The notes beneath the pieces were generated by a model, which saw only the letters and a list, made by a program, of their open reading frames with translations, searched no databases and was not told the origin of the DNA. Of a stretch of DNA of 64,000 nt, positions 46,307 to 57,626 are shown in pieces. Made by a program: the position numbers and the translations under genes. Location: NCBI RefSeq assembly GCF_000143535.2, contig NC_037310.1:2852001-2916000 (forward strand), read 5' to 3'. How positions within the stretch are numbered: position 1 is the stretch's first letter; each line of letters opens with the position of its first letter. This stretch comes from Botrytis cinerea B05.10. Taxonomy: Eukaryota; Ascomycota; Leotiomycetes; Helotiales; Sclerotiniaceae.

Positions 46307-48149
46307 ATGTGGGATTTAGGTATCAGTGAGAGTGGGATTGTCGTTGTGGTATCTATCTATCTATCTATATATCTATCTATCTGTTTGGTAGAGTATCCAG
46401 GGTTAGGACTCAAGACGACGACGCGGAGAGTAAGTGGCTGAGTGAGAGAGTGGTTGTGAAAGCAAGGAAATTGAATAATTAGCAGAGGTGGATTTTATCT
46501 CGAATTCGAGGAAGTGGGATGATTATCTAGATAGATGACGAGGGTGATGATAGATAGGTGGAAGAGAAGAGAAGAGAAGAGATGAAACCAGCCTGAGAAT
46601 CGAGATGGTGTTGAATTTTGATCCCAAGATTCGATTCACATTCACACACATGCACTCACACTCTGTATATAAATTGGAAACCCAGGGATTTCTAGAATCT
46701 GTCGAAACAACCATTATGGAGCCGATTCGAGATTCGAGGATGGCGAAGTTTGGCGTTGAGATGTTTTAATGGAGGCGTCTCCAATGTAAGTGGATCTTCG
46801 GCGGGTGTGATACCCTACCTGTGCCTAGGGATAGGGAATAAATAGACCAGCAGGGTCCTGGAGCTTCGATGGACAGGATCGTACACAGTTCAAGGAGAAA
46901 GGGCCGGCCAGTCGTCGTAAGGTTGAAGGGTTTCTTCGCAGTAGATTGGTGTTGATCCGATCCACAGATGCCATCCACAATAATCAATTCAGAACCATTT
47001 ATCGAGCGAATGATGGTGCTGTTGCAATGGTGCTGCGGGAAAAGTTAATACATGTGAAGGAGTTGCTATATGAAAAAGAGATTGGAGGCTCGTTGCTGGC
47101 TTTTTTTTTTGTTCGGGTGTCAATTTGGCACCAAAGGGATTTGTTTAGACGCTGGTGGTTGTCTAGGTAGCAGCAAATGGCGAAAGACGACCATGACCAT
47201 GACCATGACCATGAGAGGGGTGAATGATCCTATTTTCGGAATCGTATGTGATGTGAGATTTCGTTGGCTTCCTTGAGCGTTTCCCGAAGTTTTGGATGAG
47301 CATGTGTGGACTTCTCTTGTTTGAGGCTGTGTCGATCAATTCACGTGTGTGATGGTTGCTGGTGTTGGAATGGGGGAATTAATGTTCGGTGGGTTGAAGG
47401 TGGAAGGTTCCCAAAAAAGTGTAAAAGTCTATCAACTCGTATTACATCCATCGCATGGTCGAAATTAGTGGAATGCGGAAAAGACGTCATGTCGAAAGGG
47501 TTTCGAGAAGATTTCGGGCCCGGTGAAGATTCGTATTTGTGGGTTCCGATTTGATGGATTTTCTGAACTGCGAGGTGGTGGAGTTCGAGCCCCTTAAAAT
47601 ATGTACAGAGCGCCCAGGTGCAGTGTGTTTTCTGGAGTCTTGTGGATAACGAAATGTTATTTTTAAGTTTGAGGTTTGAGATTTGAGATTGGAGATTGGA
47701 GATTGGAGATTGGAGAGGCGTGGAAGATATTGAAAACAGTAATGTCTAGTAACTCGAGGCAGGTCGAGTTGTTGTTCCTCCCGCTTGTGAGAAGAATGAG
47801 TGAAGAAGTGATGAGGTGAGTGAGTGCATACCTGGTAGTCATAAAACGAGGAGATTAAATTACCAATGGCTGCATGTTTCCTGGCGGCACGGCATTGATC
47901 ATAAAGAATTCAAGGGACGGTCCTCGAGGATTGGGAAAGGATTCTCTTGGTGCAACAGCCGAGAGGAACCAGGGGTCAGCGATCTTTGGGAAAAGCGTCA
48001 TGCAAGAGGATAGAAACGGAGTCGACGTTCTGTTTCCCGCGACCTATCGAGGCCAGCATCCTCTACACATGCTCGAGGATGGCGACCGGATGCATTTTTG
48101 TTTATCAATGGTGTCACTGCAACGCACCAAAGAAGAACGATACACGCGG

Positions 48150-48193
48150 GCGTACATGAGGGCATACATGAGGGCGTACATGAGGGCGTACGT
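48150..48193. repeat. 12-bp tandem repeat, unit GCGTACATGAGG
   Basis: Three copies (one with GCATACATGAGG) plus a degenerate fourth. On the plus strand the repeat reads as alternating AYMR, which explains the repetitive open frame at 47874-48296. Confidence 0.8.
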
Positions 48194-48666
48194 AACGATG
48201 GATGGAGAGATGACGAGGAAGAAACATTACTTGGGCAGAGGAGAGGGGAAGATGCGATGTGAGAGGTGTGCATTCGGGTTGAAAGCACTCATGTGATGGT
48301 GGGCAGGATAAGAATGAGTTTGAGGGTAAAGATGCATTGCACATTGCACATTGCACATTGTACACATCTCAACATGTGCTCGGATGGCCTTTTATGTGTG
48401 GTCCATGGCAGCAGAAAGGTTTCTTTTGGTTAAGAATATGGAAAAGACTGCGTGGGTGTCCAAGTACAAAGTCACACTTTAATCCTTCCGCATCGAGTAA
48501 TAACATGGTTGGGGAATTCTTTGGTTCCTGGACTAACAACCAGTGCATCAATCTAGGCACATTAGGCGTAATGGGAGTTGCATTCCCAGCACACGTAGAT
48601 ACCAGAGTAATATTTATATCTCCGCCGACCTTGGTACCGGTACTCCAGCAGTCAAGCAGTCAGGTC

Positions 48667-48738
48667 AATTAGTCAAGCAGTCCATCAGTCAATTAGTCAA
48701 GCAGTCAATTAGTCAAGCAGTCAATTAGTCAAGCAGTC
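48667..48738. repeat. 16-bp minisatellite, unit AATTAGTCAAGCAGTC
   Basis: Four exact copies at 48667-48682, 48691-48706, 48707-48722 and 48723-48738. The first two are separated by 8 nt (CATCAGTC, a partial copy). The array continues into CCATCCATCCGTCAA-type repeats to about 48805. Confidence 0.9.
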
Positions 48739-49179
48739 CAGCAGTCAATCTGTCAATCCATCCATCCATCCGTCAAATCCATCCATCAAATCCATCCATC
48801 CGTCAACCACACACTCAATCGTGAACAGTGAGAGCAAGTGTACCATGCGTTACGGTAACCTGGAAGGGGAATACTATGACCATTTATCGTCCAGGAGATT
48901 CTTTTCCGTGCCTGAGAACCCCCCCGTCCTCCGTGCGAAAGAGTAATAAACTTCCTTGGGTCCCACGGTCCCTAGTGGAAAGACGGAGAAAAGAAAGAAG
49001 AGGGAAAAAAAAAGCAAAAAGGTTGTCTGCTGGAGCTGTCGTAGTATTAGAACTAGTCCCCAACATCTCGAGCATCTCCTGACAGTCAAACAGGAAAGCA
49101 CACCATCGCCCAACCAACCCATGAATTTCTCATCTCCAACATTCCACCTACGGCACACATAACTCCATCCATACATGCA

Positions 49180-49243
49180 GAACGAATGAACGAATGAACG
49201 AATGAACGAATGAACGAAGGAACTAATGAACTAATGAACTAAA
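49180..49243. repeat. Tandem octamers (GAACGAAT)n then (GAACTAAT)n
   Basis: About four to five copies of GAACGAAT change by a single base into three copies of GAACTAAT, a visible record of repeat-unit replacement. Confidence 0.85.
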
Positions 49244-49449
49244 AATTCCCTAGTAAATACCTAGCAGAAAACTAGCACCTGCTCTCTCTAACCTTAACAT
49301 GCATGCACATTCGTTATCCATCTCCCATTCATTAGCAAGAGAGGCACATTTTGTTCTAAATAAATAAAATAAAAAACACCTACTTATTATTATTGCCTGC
49401 CTATCTATCGACCGACTTGCTCATCCTCCTCGACGCTACTGCTGCTCAC

Positions 49450-49498
49450 TCCCTCACGCACTCACGCACTCACGCACTCACGCACTCACTCACCCACC
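49450..49498. repeat. (ACTCACGC)n octamer repeat
   Basis: Five tandem CTCACGCA-type octamers followed by CACTCACCCACC-type degenerate units. Confidence 0.8.
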
Positions 49499-50508
49499 CA
49501 TCCACTCGCTCATCCACTCTCTTGTCCATTTCAAAACATCACTTCACTTCATATCATACCATCCATATTGATTTCTTCCACAATTGATGGCCCTTCTGCA
49601 TTTTGCTAATTGAAAGACATTGCATTCTGTCTAATCCAGTCCATCGCTCTCTTTCAATCGATCACTATTGAATTTTCTGTTTCATCTTCACTCTTTTTTT
49701 CTTTTTCTTTTTTTCTGCTCCATCGTGGTCGTTTGGCTCTCTGGCTCTCAGTCTCTCAGTCTCTCGTTATTGCAGTAAGTAAACATCCATCACCTTGGTT
49801 TCCCTTTCTGTATTTAAATTGCGCCCTATATACATCAACCATCCCCCAAATTTTCAGCTCTACTCCAGACCACACACCTCTCCCCCAAACACCATACATC
49901 CACTGCACCTGCACCTGCAACTGCAACATTCATTTGGCAGCCATAAGAAAATATGTTCATCTAGGACAAGGTTCATTCACTACCCTTTGTCCATAACCAA
50001 TCTTTCGCCGTGGCTCGGAATAGTTGTTCAGCACCTCTCTCTCACCAAACACTCTCACACCTATCCTTGCCCTCCGAGGATATACTCGGCGAATAACGCT
50101 ACATTGGCTTGCTTCTATGCCAACCTACACTACACCGGTCTCTCTTGACAACAGCATGGACCTTTCATGAATCTGTCGATCTATCAAAACACTGGAGACG
50201 TGCATTTTCATCTGTTCTAAAAGGATCTTGCTAACCTCGCCTGTGGCCATTGCAACAGACCCGTTTTCTCACATTTCCTCGCACACGTCTTTGCCAACGA
50301 AAACTTGCGTATTCAGCTCAATGTTCATGACTTATTTTCTTCAGCATTGATTCGTGAATTTTACCTTCCAACACTTCAATCCTTTGCAGATCAAACATAC
50401 CAACGCCATCGAGCCTAGTATCCCCTATTTGGATACCTTTTTACAGTCTCTACTACTGAGAAGCGCGAGACCGGCAATCTCGTCTTCCAAGCAATAAATA
50501 CAAACTAC

Positions 50509-53424
50509 ATGCCTTTAATTCCGAAGAGTTTTGGGCGACGCAAGTCGACAGCAAATGCATTGGAAAATACCGACCCTCCCGTCGAATCCTCCTTTAAGGT
50601 TTTCGAGCGTCCTCAGGCCGGGGGTCATAAGTCTGGTCCATCTTTCGACGGTGGAGTCAAATTTGCTAGAGCAAGCGGTACAGCCGATTCGCACAAGGAG
50701 GACAACCTTTTCGAGGGCATGAAAGTTAATACTGTCAATCGGTTAGTACTGTAATTCCACCTGGGTGGAAGGCTCAGGGGACCTCCAACTAGGGTACCCC
50801 CTTGACATAAGCTGATAAATTTCAAGTGGTAGTGGAGCGTCAAATACGAACACCGCATCGACCACAGATAATTCTTCACGGTTAAGTGCAGCATCTACAG
50901 CCCCTTCATCGATGGAAACACCTGGCCACGAAGACTGGAGAACACCACACGATAGACACAGCGACGCACCCCTTCCACCACTACCAAAGACGTCGTCCGG
51001 ATTTTCTCTGAAGAACGCTGGAAGGACTCTCTCCTGGGGTAGAAACAAAGCCACTCCTTCTCCATCGAAAGTATCAGACGAACTACCACCTTCCCCAACT
51101 ATTCGCGACGATAGCGCCTCGAGTCGAACGCGCGCGGTTACTGCATCCAGCTACGCAAGCACGGCGACACCACCAAAACTCGGAGAGAGAGATTTGGATC
51201 TGACAATGGGTGATGACTTTGGAGACATGTTTGCTGGAATGGCGCACCGAAGAAGTGCCCCCTTGGATTCGCCTGGCGTCAGAGGATTCACCAAGAGCCC
51301 TGTAAGTCGAGTCTCTACCATTGACGTCGATTTACTAACATCAAGCAGGAGATACTCCCACCCGAGCCAGCATTGAAGTCGTACTCTACTAATCGTGCTA
51401 ATCAACCTTCGCCCCTCATACTTGACAAACGTAAACCCGTCGAAGAACCACCATATTCATGGGGTTCAAATGATGGACTCATGAAAAACACTAGTCCGCC
51501 TGCAGTGGCCACTCGTCATATGGGACCTCCTGCTCACCAACCTCCTCCAGTGCCAAGACATGGACCTTTGCATCAAACTGATGGGAACCAAGCCATCCCA
51601 AGACCACGTTCAAGTGCGCCTCGCCCCGACTCCACACTTAAGAGGAGCAGTGCTCTTTCCATGCGCCGCCACTCCACGTTAGATTTTGATGGTGTCGACG
51701 AGGACGCTGCACTCTTGCGCGAGTCTGTCAATGCGAGCAGACATCTGGGTGAAGCACCAAGCAATCCTCCAGCCCGAAAGAGCTGGGCACTCCCTTCTCA
51801 AGCAGCTTACAATGCCAAGGCGACTGCAAAGACTCAACTCCTCGAGCCAGAGGAAGATGAAGATCTTTTTGAATCCGCCGATCTAGCTCAGCAATTCCAG
51901 GAGAGGTCAGAATCTCCCCCTCCTACAAAGCAAGCTCCAGGGAACAAGGTTATGACACCGGCCCAATTCGAACGATATAGACAAGATCAAGAGCGTTTGA
52001 GAAGCGTGGGGGGGCGTCCGAAAGATGAAGAAGCCGAGGAGGAAGAAGAAGAGACTTATGAGGACGATGAGGACGAAGCCGAGAAGAGCAAGAATGCTGC
52101 CAAGCAACGACGAAAGCAGGAGGCTCACATGTCAGTATACAGACAACAAATGATGAAGGTTACCGGAGACTCGACACCTTCGCCAGGCCCATCCCGACCT
52201 TCAATGTATAGCAGCCACAGTACTCCCAACTTAGTACTCGACGGTGCGACGGAGGATGGAGAGGAGGAGGATGAAGAAGTTCCTTTGGCCATCCTTGCTG
52301 CTCATGGATTCCCAAACAAGAACAAGCCACCTACAACCAGACTTACTAGCATGGGATCAAACCCTAATCTTAGAGGTGCTGCTCAAGGTGTTCCAGGTGT
52401 TGGAGGACCTTTGCCTGTGTTTGCTCGCAACTTGCCTCAAGATCCCTATGTTGGTGCAGGCCTCGTTTATCCAGCAAATAGAGAGTCACTAGCATTTGGA
52501 AATGGTGGTCCAGGGTCTGTCAACGGCACTCCAAACAGAGGTGCCCCTCCAGGAGGTCTCGTAGGTGTCATTGCCACGGAAGAACGCTCTCGAGCCGCGC
52601 GAAGAGGAAGCCCAAATCCTGGATATGGACAGATGCCTCCTGGCGGTTTCTCTGGTATGGCTCCTCCACCAATGATGGGACAGATGCCCATGGGAGCGGG
52701 TGCATTAGGTATGGGCCAGATGGGACCTATGGGAGGAATGCCCCAGCCAATGCTCACTCCTGGTGATCAAGCTCAGATCCGGATGACGGAACAAATGCAA
52801 TCATTTATGCAGATGCAGATGCAATTTATGCAAATGATGGCAACAAACCAAGGTGGGCAAGGTGCTCCACCTCCCAGTGGTGCACCACAGCTTGGTCCAC
52901 TGGGTCAATTGGGACCAATTGGTCACATGTCTCAGCCAAATTTTGGTGAGATGCAACGGCCTTCAAGTCAGCAGTTACCTACTAGTAACTCGGGCCCAAA
53001 TTTGCGACCAGGAAGCGCACAACGTACTATGAGTATGCTTGAGCCTGGCGGTATGCCTTGGTTGCAGCAACAAAACGGACAAGGATTCGGACCGTCGGCA
53101 CATGCTCAAGGCAACGGTTATGCTCCATCAATCGCGCCATCCGAACGAAGCAATGTTGGATTGCCTGGTCGATATAGACCAGTCTCACAGATTCCTGTTA
53201 CCGATCCCAAAGCAAGAACCACGACCATGTCTGGTGCAATCGGCGGCGGTTGGGACAGCAAGCATGTCTCAACAATCAAGACTGTTCAGAGGGTAGATAA
53301 TGACGATGAAGATGATGAGGAAGGTTGGGCGGAAATGAAAAAGAAAAGAGAGCAGAAGAAGTCTATTTGGAAATCAAAAAAGGATACTAGTGGTCTCTCG
53401 GAAATGCTTGGTTACACGCAATAA
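50509..53424 (+). CDS. Conserved ascomycete protein of unknown function, disordered, Met/Gln/Pro-rich (927 aa, three exons)
   Basis: Exons 50509-50741, 50827-51301, 51349-53424; 2784 nt, with AAGCTGAT and TACTAAC branch points. The protein is mostly disordered: Ser/Pro-rich N-terminus (KSFGRRKS, TLSWGRNK), an acidic-basic block near residue 480 (EEEEETYEDDEDEAEKS then KQRRKQEA), then PLAILAAHGFPNKNKPPTRL-like and GLVGVIATEERSRAARRGSP segments that look conserved, a Met/Gln/Gly-rich region with repeated MQMQMQF, and a charged tail (EEGWAEMKKKREQKKSIWKS, SEMLGYTQ). No catalytic domain is seen. The Met/Gln-rich region is typical of proteins in RNP or polarity assemblies, but I do not recognise the family. 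The in-frame first ATG in exon 1 is at 50509. Confidence 0.75.
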
Positions 53425-53832
53425 TAATTTCATGGGTGGATAACTCGCTATATTAAATGCTTCTGTATATGCATTGGAAGGGGATAGCTTTGTGATATAT
53501 AGCATGAAAACTTCGGCGTTGTAAGACTTGGGGCATTGAACTGGAAATCATACCTATGGCATGGCTGCTTGTATAGTAGTAATATAATTTTCTTCAGATT
53601 TGGGCGGGTTCTTTCTTTTTGGATCTTTCTTTTTGTTTTAATGATCGAACTCATACCGCCTATTAATCAACGACTTTTTTTACCATTCATTTTTCAGTGC
53701 AAACATATGCAGCCCTTGGTGAATCAAATCTAGAAGCAAAACGTCACATCAAGTGCTCCAATCATCCAATCGTCCATAATCCATACTCTTTCCTTCACTC
53801 AAACCAAACTATGGATAACAACATTACACTCC
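53425..53832. other. Convergent 3' flank, no gene seen
   Basis: A 408-bp spacer between the 3' ends of the unknown-function gene (plus) and the lumazine synthase gene (minus). AT-rich, nothing notable. Confidence 0.6.
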
Positions 53833-54751
53833 TCATGCGATCTTTCCGGCAGCCCACTCCCTCTTCTTAACACCCAATTCCACAGCGGCAGCAGCCCAAT
53901 CCTCTCCATGATTATGGCCCTTCCCCTTAGAGGTTGTCCCCACGCCCGCTCTCATGAGCGCTTGATCCTCCGTAAGAACCGTCAAGAGTCCAAAGATGAG
54001 AGGAACGCCGGCATCTAATTGGATGCGCATGAGACCTTGCGAGACGCTCTCGGCTATGTATTCGAAATGCATGGTTTCGCCCTTGATGAGGCAGCCGATG
54101 GCGATGATGGCATCGAAGGGAGCGGTGGAAGCGGCGGTTTGGGATTGCGTGGGTAGGGAGGTGAGGTCGGTAGTGGAGGAGCCGAGGAGGTCGCCGGCGG
54201 AGAGGGAGGAGCTTTGCGTGGATTGGATTTGGGAGGCGGAGTAGAGTCTGGGATAGGGAGGGGGTGGTCAGGGTCGTTTTGGTTGGTTTGGTTGGTTTGG
54301 AGATTGGGGATTGGGGATTGGGGATTGGGGGGAGGGGGAGGGGGATTCGTAGTTTTCTTGGAGATGTGCGAGTCAAGGGAGGGATGGATGGATGGATGGA
54401 TGAATAACAATCAGATTAAAAAAACATCACGTACTTGGAACACGCAATTGGCAATTCCCAACTCCCGGGCACGGATTGCACGACAATGTTAGCTTCCTTG
54501 ACGCCGCTGGCCAAGAGCGTCTTTTTCGTTCCGGCGAGGAGCGGCTCGATTATGGCTGTGTGCGTAGGTGGTTAGTCTATGGTGTGGTGTGGTTCGGGCT
54601 ATGGGCTGGGATGGATGGGAGGAGAGTTCTATTGTGTGCTGGGCAGATGGGAGGACTCACAGGTGTTCCAGCGCGCGTGGACGATTCCGATGCGGAGGCC
54701 GCTGCCGTCGTGTTTTTGGGCTTCGCCGGGTCCTTTGAGGGAGGTGTCCAT
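53833..54751 (-). CDS. RIB4: 6,7-dimethyl-8-ribityllumazine synthase (208 aa, three exons)
   Basis: Exons on the minus strand 54751-54661, 54555-54435, 54247-53833; 627 nt in frame. It condenses 5-amino-6-ribitylamino-uracil with 3,4-dihydroxy-2-butanone 4-phosphate, the next-to-last step of riboflavin synthesis, in the cytosol. Family blocks appear in order: [92 protein letters not shown]. The catalytic His follows GETM. Between the second and third blocks is a 40-residue Ser/Thr/Gln-rich insert (about residues 72-110), common in filamentous-fungal forms and absent from the yeast enzyme. The second intron is filled with GGGATT and GGAT tandem repeats. Both introns and the leader are strongly G-rich on the plus strand. 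Confidence 0.95.
54270..54402. repeat. Tandem repeats inside the second RIB4 intron: (GGTTT)n, (GGGGATT)n, (GGAT)n
   Basis: GGTTGGTTTGGTTGGTTTGG at 54278-54299, four copies of ATTGGGG at about 54302-54330, and GGATGGATGGATGGATGG at about 54383-54401. They account for most of the 187-nt intron and for the overlapping open frame at 54214-54492. Confidence 0.8.
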
Positions 54752-55461
54752 TTTTGGGGTTGGGATGCGTGGTTTGGGTGAGGGTTTGATTGTTGGTTTG
54801 ATTGATTGATTGATTGATTGATTGTGGATTGTGTGTGTGGATGAATGATTTGGTTGTGGTCTGGAGAAGTCGGAGGGGTTTTTGGTGGGGTGGATGAGGT
54901 GCTGGGTCGGTGGGAGGTGTGTTGCACATGGAGAGGTGCATGGATCAATTGATTAGTTGGAGCTCCAGGTCGTCCGCATTCTCTACATAACATAATAATA
55001 ATAATAATAATAAATCAAATAAAAAACACTTATTATTGGTGGCACATAGCTCGTAGGTAGAGGGATGCATGTACAATTTTTCAATATTCGGTACAAATGA
55101 AATATTTATTATTTAGATGCGGAATATTGGGAGATTGGATGAGGAGGATTGTTGAATTTGCTTAATTATCAATAAAGTGCTCGATTTCATCCATACCCGT
55201 TGAAGGAGCTTGGACCTCCACACCTCCTGCCACCCAGGCTCGAGCCAGGGCCGTTTCAGACCCAATTCCAAAGGGGCACGACGGCAAGATGAGGAGATGG
55301 TACTTTCCGTGTAGGAAAGAGTTGTTTTGATAGAAAAGCTGTAGAGATCCCTACTACATACACCGGGACATACAATTGCACGATTTTATTCATTAACGGG
55401 TGGTAATCTTAATCGATCGCAGAGGTTCTCGGAGTTCTTATTTCTAATTTACTTTACTACG
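54752..55461. promoter_or_regulatory. Divergent promoter region of RIB4 and the DUF3074 gene, with microsatellites
   Basis: A 710-bp region holding a (GATT)n tract at about 54797-54823 and (ATA)n at about 54988-55011. Nothing else coding; the open frames 54577-54993 on the minus strand are repeat-driven. Confidence 0.5.
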
Positions 55462-56531
55462 ATGGCGTCGTCTACTACTCCTATTCCTCCTTCCCAGCCC
55501 GCCAGCGTTCCATCCAGACTGGGGCCTTGGATACGATTGAATGGGCTCTCTTATTCTCAGTTGCCCGAGGCAGGTATAGGTATTGAAGCAGCCAATGGAG
55601 TTACAAAAGCATTGAACGGCAGTGGTCATCCTACTAGAGATGCGAAGACATTTATCGCAGCAGTACTCGAAGAGGCAATCCCATTTGTCAGCGGGATGAA
55701 CCAGAATGAACCACCCTGGACGTTGCTCAAATCCAAAAAAGATGTTCAGTTGTATAAACGCGTCGTTTCCAAGGAACAACTAGATTATTCCAATGGAACA
55801 CGCGATAAAGCAACAAGGAAAGCAAATGAGGAAGGGGAGACTTGGTTTGCTCGAAGAAGTGTTCATGAGAATAAAGCAGAGGCAAATACGGCTTCTTGGG
55901 ACGAATTTACTCTCCACATCAAGCAAGAACACTTTGAGAGAGAGAAGGATTGGTGTCACTCGGTGCTCGCCAGTAGCAGGAGGGCTATGTACTGGGAAAC
56001 GAGCGGCCTCGACATTGTGGCTGGGGGAAAGCAATGGAACAACATCTCACTGGAAGTTGTAGAAATGATTCATAAGCCGCCGGTAATCTCTGAGCGAAAG
56101 TTTCCTGAGGTACTGATTACTGCATCACTTAACGAGCCTGGAGAAAGCGAATTCTTAGTTGTTTCAATACCCTTAACTGATTCAGCCAATGCCGGATCCC
56201 AAAATCCCAGTTTTCAAGAATCCGGTTTTGCCTCCGCCAAAAAGAAAAGTCAAGTTGTGGGGGCTTACGCATCGATCGAGCGATGTTATCTTCGTCCTAA
56301 CTCTAATAGTACAGCTGGAGAGATAGAATGGATAATGGCTACTGCTGTAGGAACGCTCTGTGAATATTTGTGCTGTACACTTTGCTAACTGATGCATAGT
56401 CAGATGCCAAAGGTTGGATACCTCAATTGATACAGAAACCCAGTGTACCGGGCCAGATTCAAAAGGATGTGAGCATGTACATGCATTGGGTCGAAGATCA
56501 AAGGAGATCAATACCTGATGTCCTTCCTTGA
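55462..56531 (+). CDS. DUF3074 (START-like) domain protein (338 aa, two exons)
   Basis: Exons 55462-56346 and 56400-56531; 1017 nt, with GCTAACTGAT branch region and ATAG acceptor. The order of features fits fungal DUF3074 proteins, a branch of the START/Bet v1-like fold: an N-terminal helix (AKTFIAAVLEEAIPF), LLKSKKDVQLYKR, ETWFARRSVHEN, the core strands FTLHIKQEHFEREKDW, VLITASLNEPGESEFLVVSI, GAYASIERCYLRPN, IEWIMAT, and from exon 2 SDAKGWIPQLIQKPSVPGQI followed by a terminal helix. These folds bind lipids or other hydrophobic ligands; the ligand here is not known. Without the second exon the core helix that closes the pocket would be missing, which supports the spliced model. Confidence 0.85.
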
Positions 56532-56817
56532 TGAACAGAATGACAACAACGATCGTAGATGGAGCGCCAACATTGATCGAAAAACTCCGAGGACCGATTT
56601 GGACCAAGAATATTTCTGCATGGCAAATTCAATCCTCCAATGGCGATGACAGAGGCTGATGGCAGTGTTTCCCATCATCATCTAGCACTTTGTTTGGGTT
56701 TGAGAGATTGAATGGTTTCAAGCGTGGATGATTTTGCTTGCTGAATAGCAGCATGAAGCGCTATGCGAAAGGGGGATAGGGGGTTCGTTAATGGTTGCTA
56801 TTATGATAAATAACAAT

Positions 56818-57626
56818 TCAAGCATTTACACTACTCCTATGAGCCCAGAGCTCTTTGATTGCCATCGCTGTTCCCTCAACAATAAGTTTGTGCTCCTCTG
56901 CGTGCATTCTCGCTTCAAGTTCCCCTAACGATTCAGAAGTCTTGCACTCCACTTCTTTGACCACTATTGGTGTTCCACGATCAACTTCACTGATCACATA
57001 ATGAATCATGAGACCCGTCTTGTTATTCTCCAACTTGCCCTGTTCAAAATCATTGAAAGCACGTCCAATGGCATTGGCTCCATCATATTTGCCTGGAAGT
57101 GCTGGGTGAAGATTTATGATTGGTATCTTTTTAGCAGTCAGGGGGTCAATGAATGTTGGTGCGAGGATATGCATCCAGCCAGCACAGATAATCTAGTGCT
57201 TGTTAGAATGGTTAAAGTTTGAGGTATGTGAAAAGTAAATCGAAGAATGATGAAGGTCTGAATATTGAATGAATTAAGGGGGGCAATAATGAAATGGTCA
57301 CTCACGATATCAGGTTGTTCTGAGATCACGAGATCCGCAAGGTCCGCATCATACTTTTCTCGTGCAGCTTTTATCACTGCGGGGTCCTTCTCATCCTTCT
57401 TGTGGTATTTTCCCGTCAGCAAATTGTGACATGTTGTTGGGATGCCCGCCTCTGCTGCACGAGTAACTCCATACGCCGCCTTTCTATTTGTGATAACTCG
57501 AATAATCTTCAAATATGGCAAGGAGATTTCCGAGTCATTGGTCCCTTGCGAAGCATCAATGAGTGCTTGCAAATTGCTGCCATTTCCAGAGATGAGAACG
57601 ATGGCTTTGGTTGGAGGAGGTGACAT
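56818..57626 (-). CDS. ADE8: Phosphoribosylglycinamide (GAR) formyltransferase (231 aa, two exons)
   Basis: Exons on the minus strand 57626-57306 and 57192-56818; 696 nt. It transfers the formyl group from 10-formyltetrahydrofolate to GAR, the third step of purine synthesis, in the cytosol. N-terminal phosphate-binding loop VLISGNGSNLQALID (residues about 10-24); catalytic block after the splice: GWMHILAPTFI, IINLHPALPGKYDGANAIGR (catalytic Asn-x-His pair in NLHP), then GLMIHYVISEVDRGTPIVVK with the catalytic Asp in VDRGTP. The length fits the monofunctional fungal enzyme; animals carry it as part of a fusion. The 113-nt intron interrupts the loop before IICAGWM. Confidence 0.95.

Larger units (their letters stand above)
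45254..50508. other. Gene-free 5.2-kb interval rich in micro- and minisatellites
   Basis: No protein-coding gene or RNA gene is convincing here. From about 45.6 to 49.5 kb tandem repeats of 4 to 16 bp occur every few hundred bases; the main ones are entered separately. The last kilobase (49.6-50.5 kb) is CT-rich and probably promoter and leader of the gene starting at 50509; a GTAAGT at about 49776 could be the donor of a leader intron. Open frames such as 47874-48296, 49610-49996 and 49795-50148 run through repeats and lack domains. Confidence 0.55.

Noticed and set aside
47560..47610. GTTCGAGCCCC string resembling a tRNA B box
   Set aside because: No matching A box, acceptor stem or cloverleaf could be found around it. 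I found no tRNA in the window.
47874..48296. 140-aa open frame with repeated AYMR
   Set aside because: The repetition comes from the 12-bp tandem repeat at 48150-48193; the rest has no protein-like character.
48650..48805. CRISPR-like short direct repeats
   Set aside because: The 16-bp units are directly adjacent or separated by partial copies, with no unique spacers of constant length, and the genome is eukaryotic. It is a minisatellite.
49610..50148. Two overlapping open frames of 117-128 aa before the gene at 50509
   Set aside because: They lie in CT-rich promoter and leader-like sequence, overlap each other, and have no recognisable features.
54577..54993. 138-aa minus-strand open frame beside RIB4
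   Set aside because: It runs through (GATT)n and other repeats and overlaps RIB4 exon 1 in another frame; Asn/Pro/Thr-rich repeat translation.
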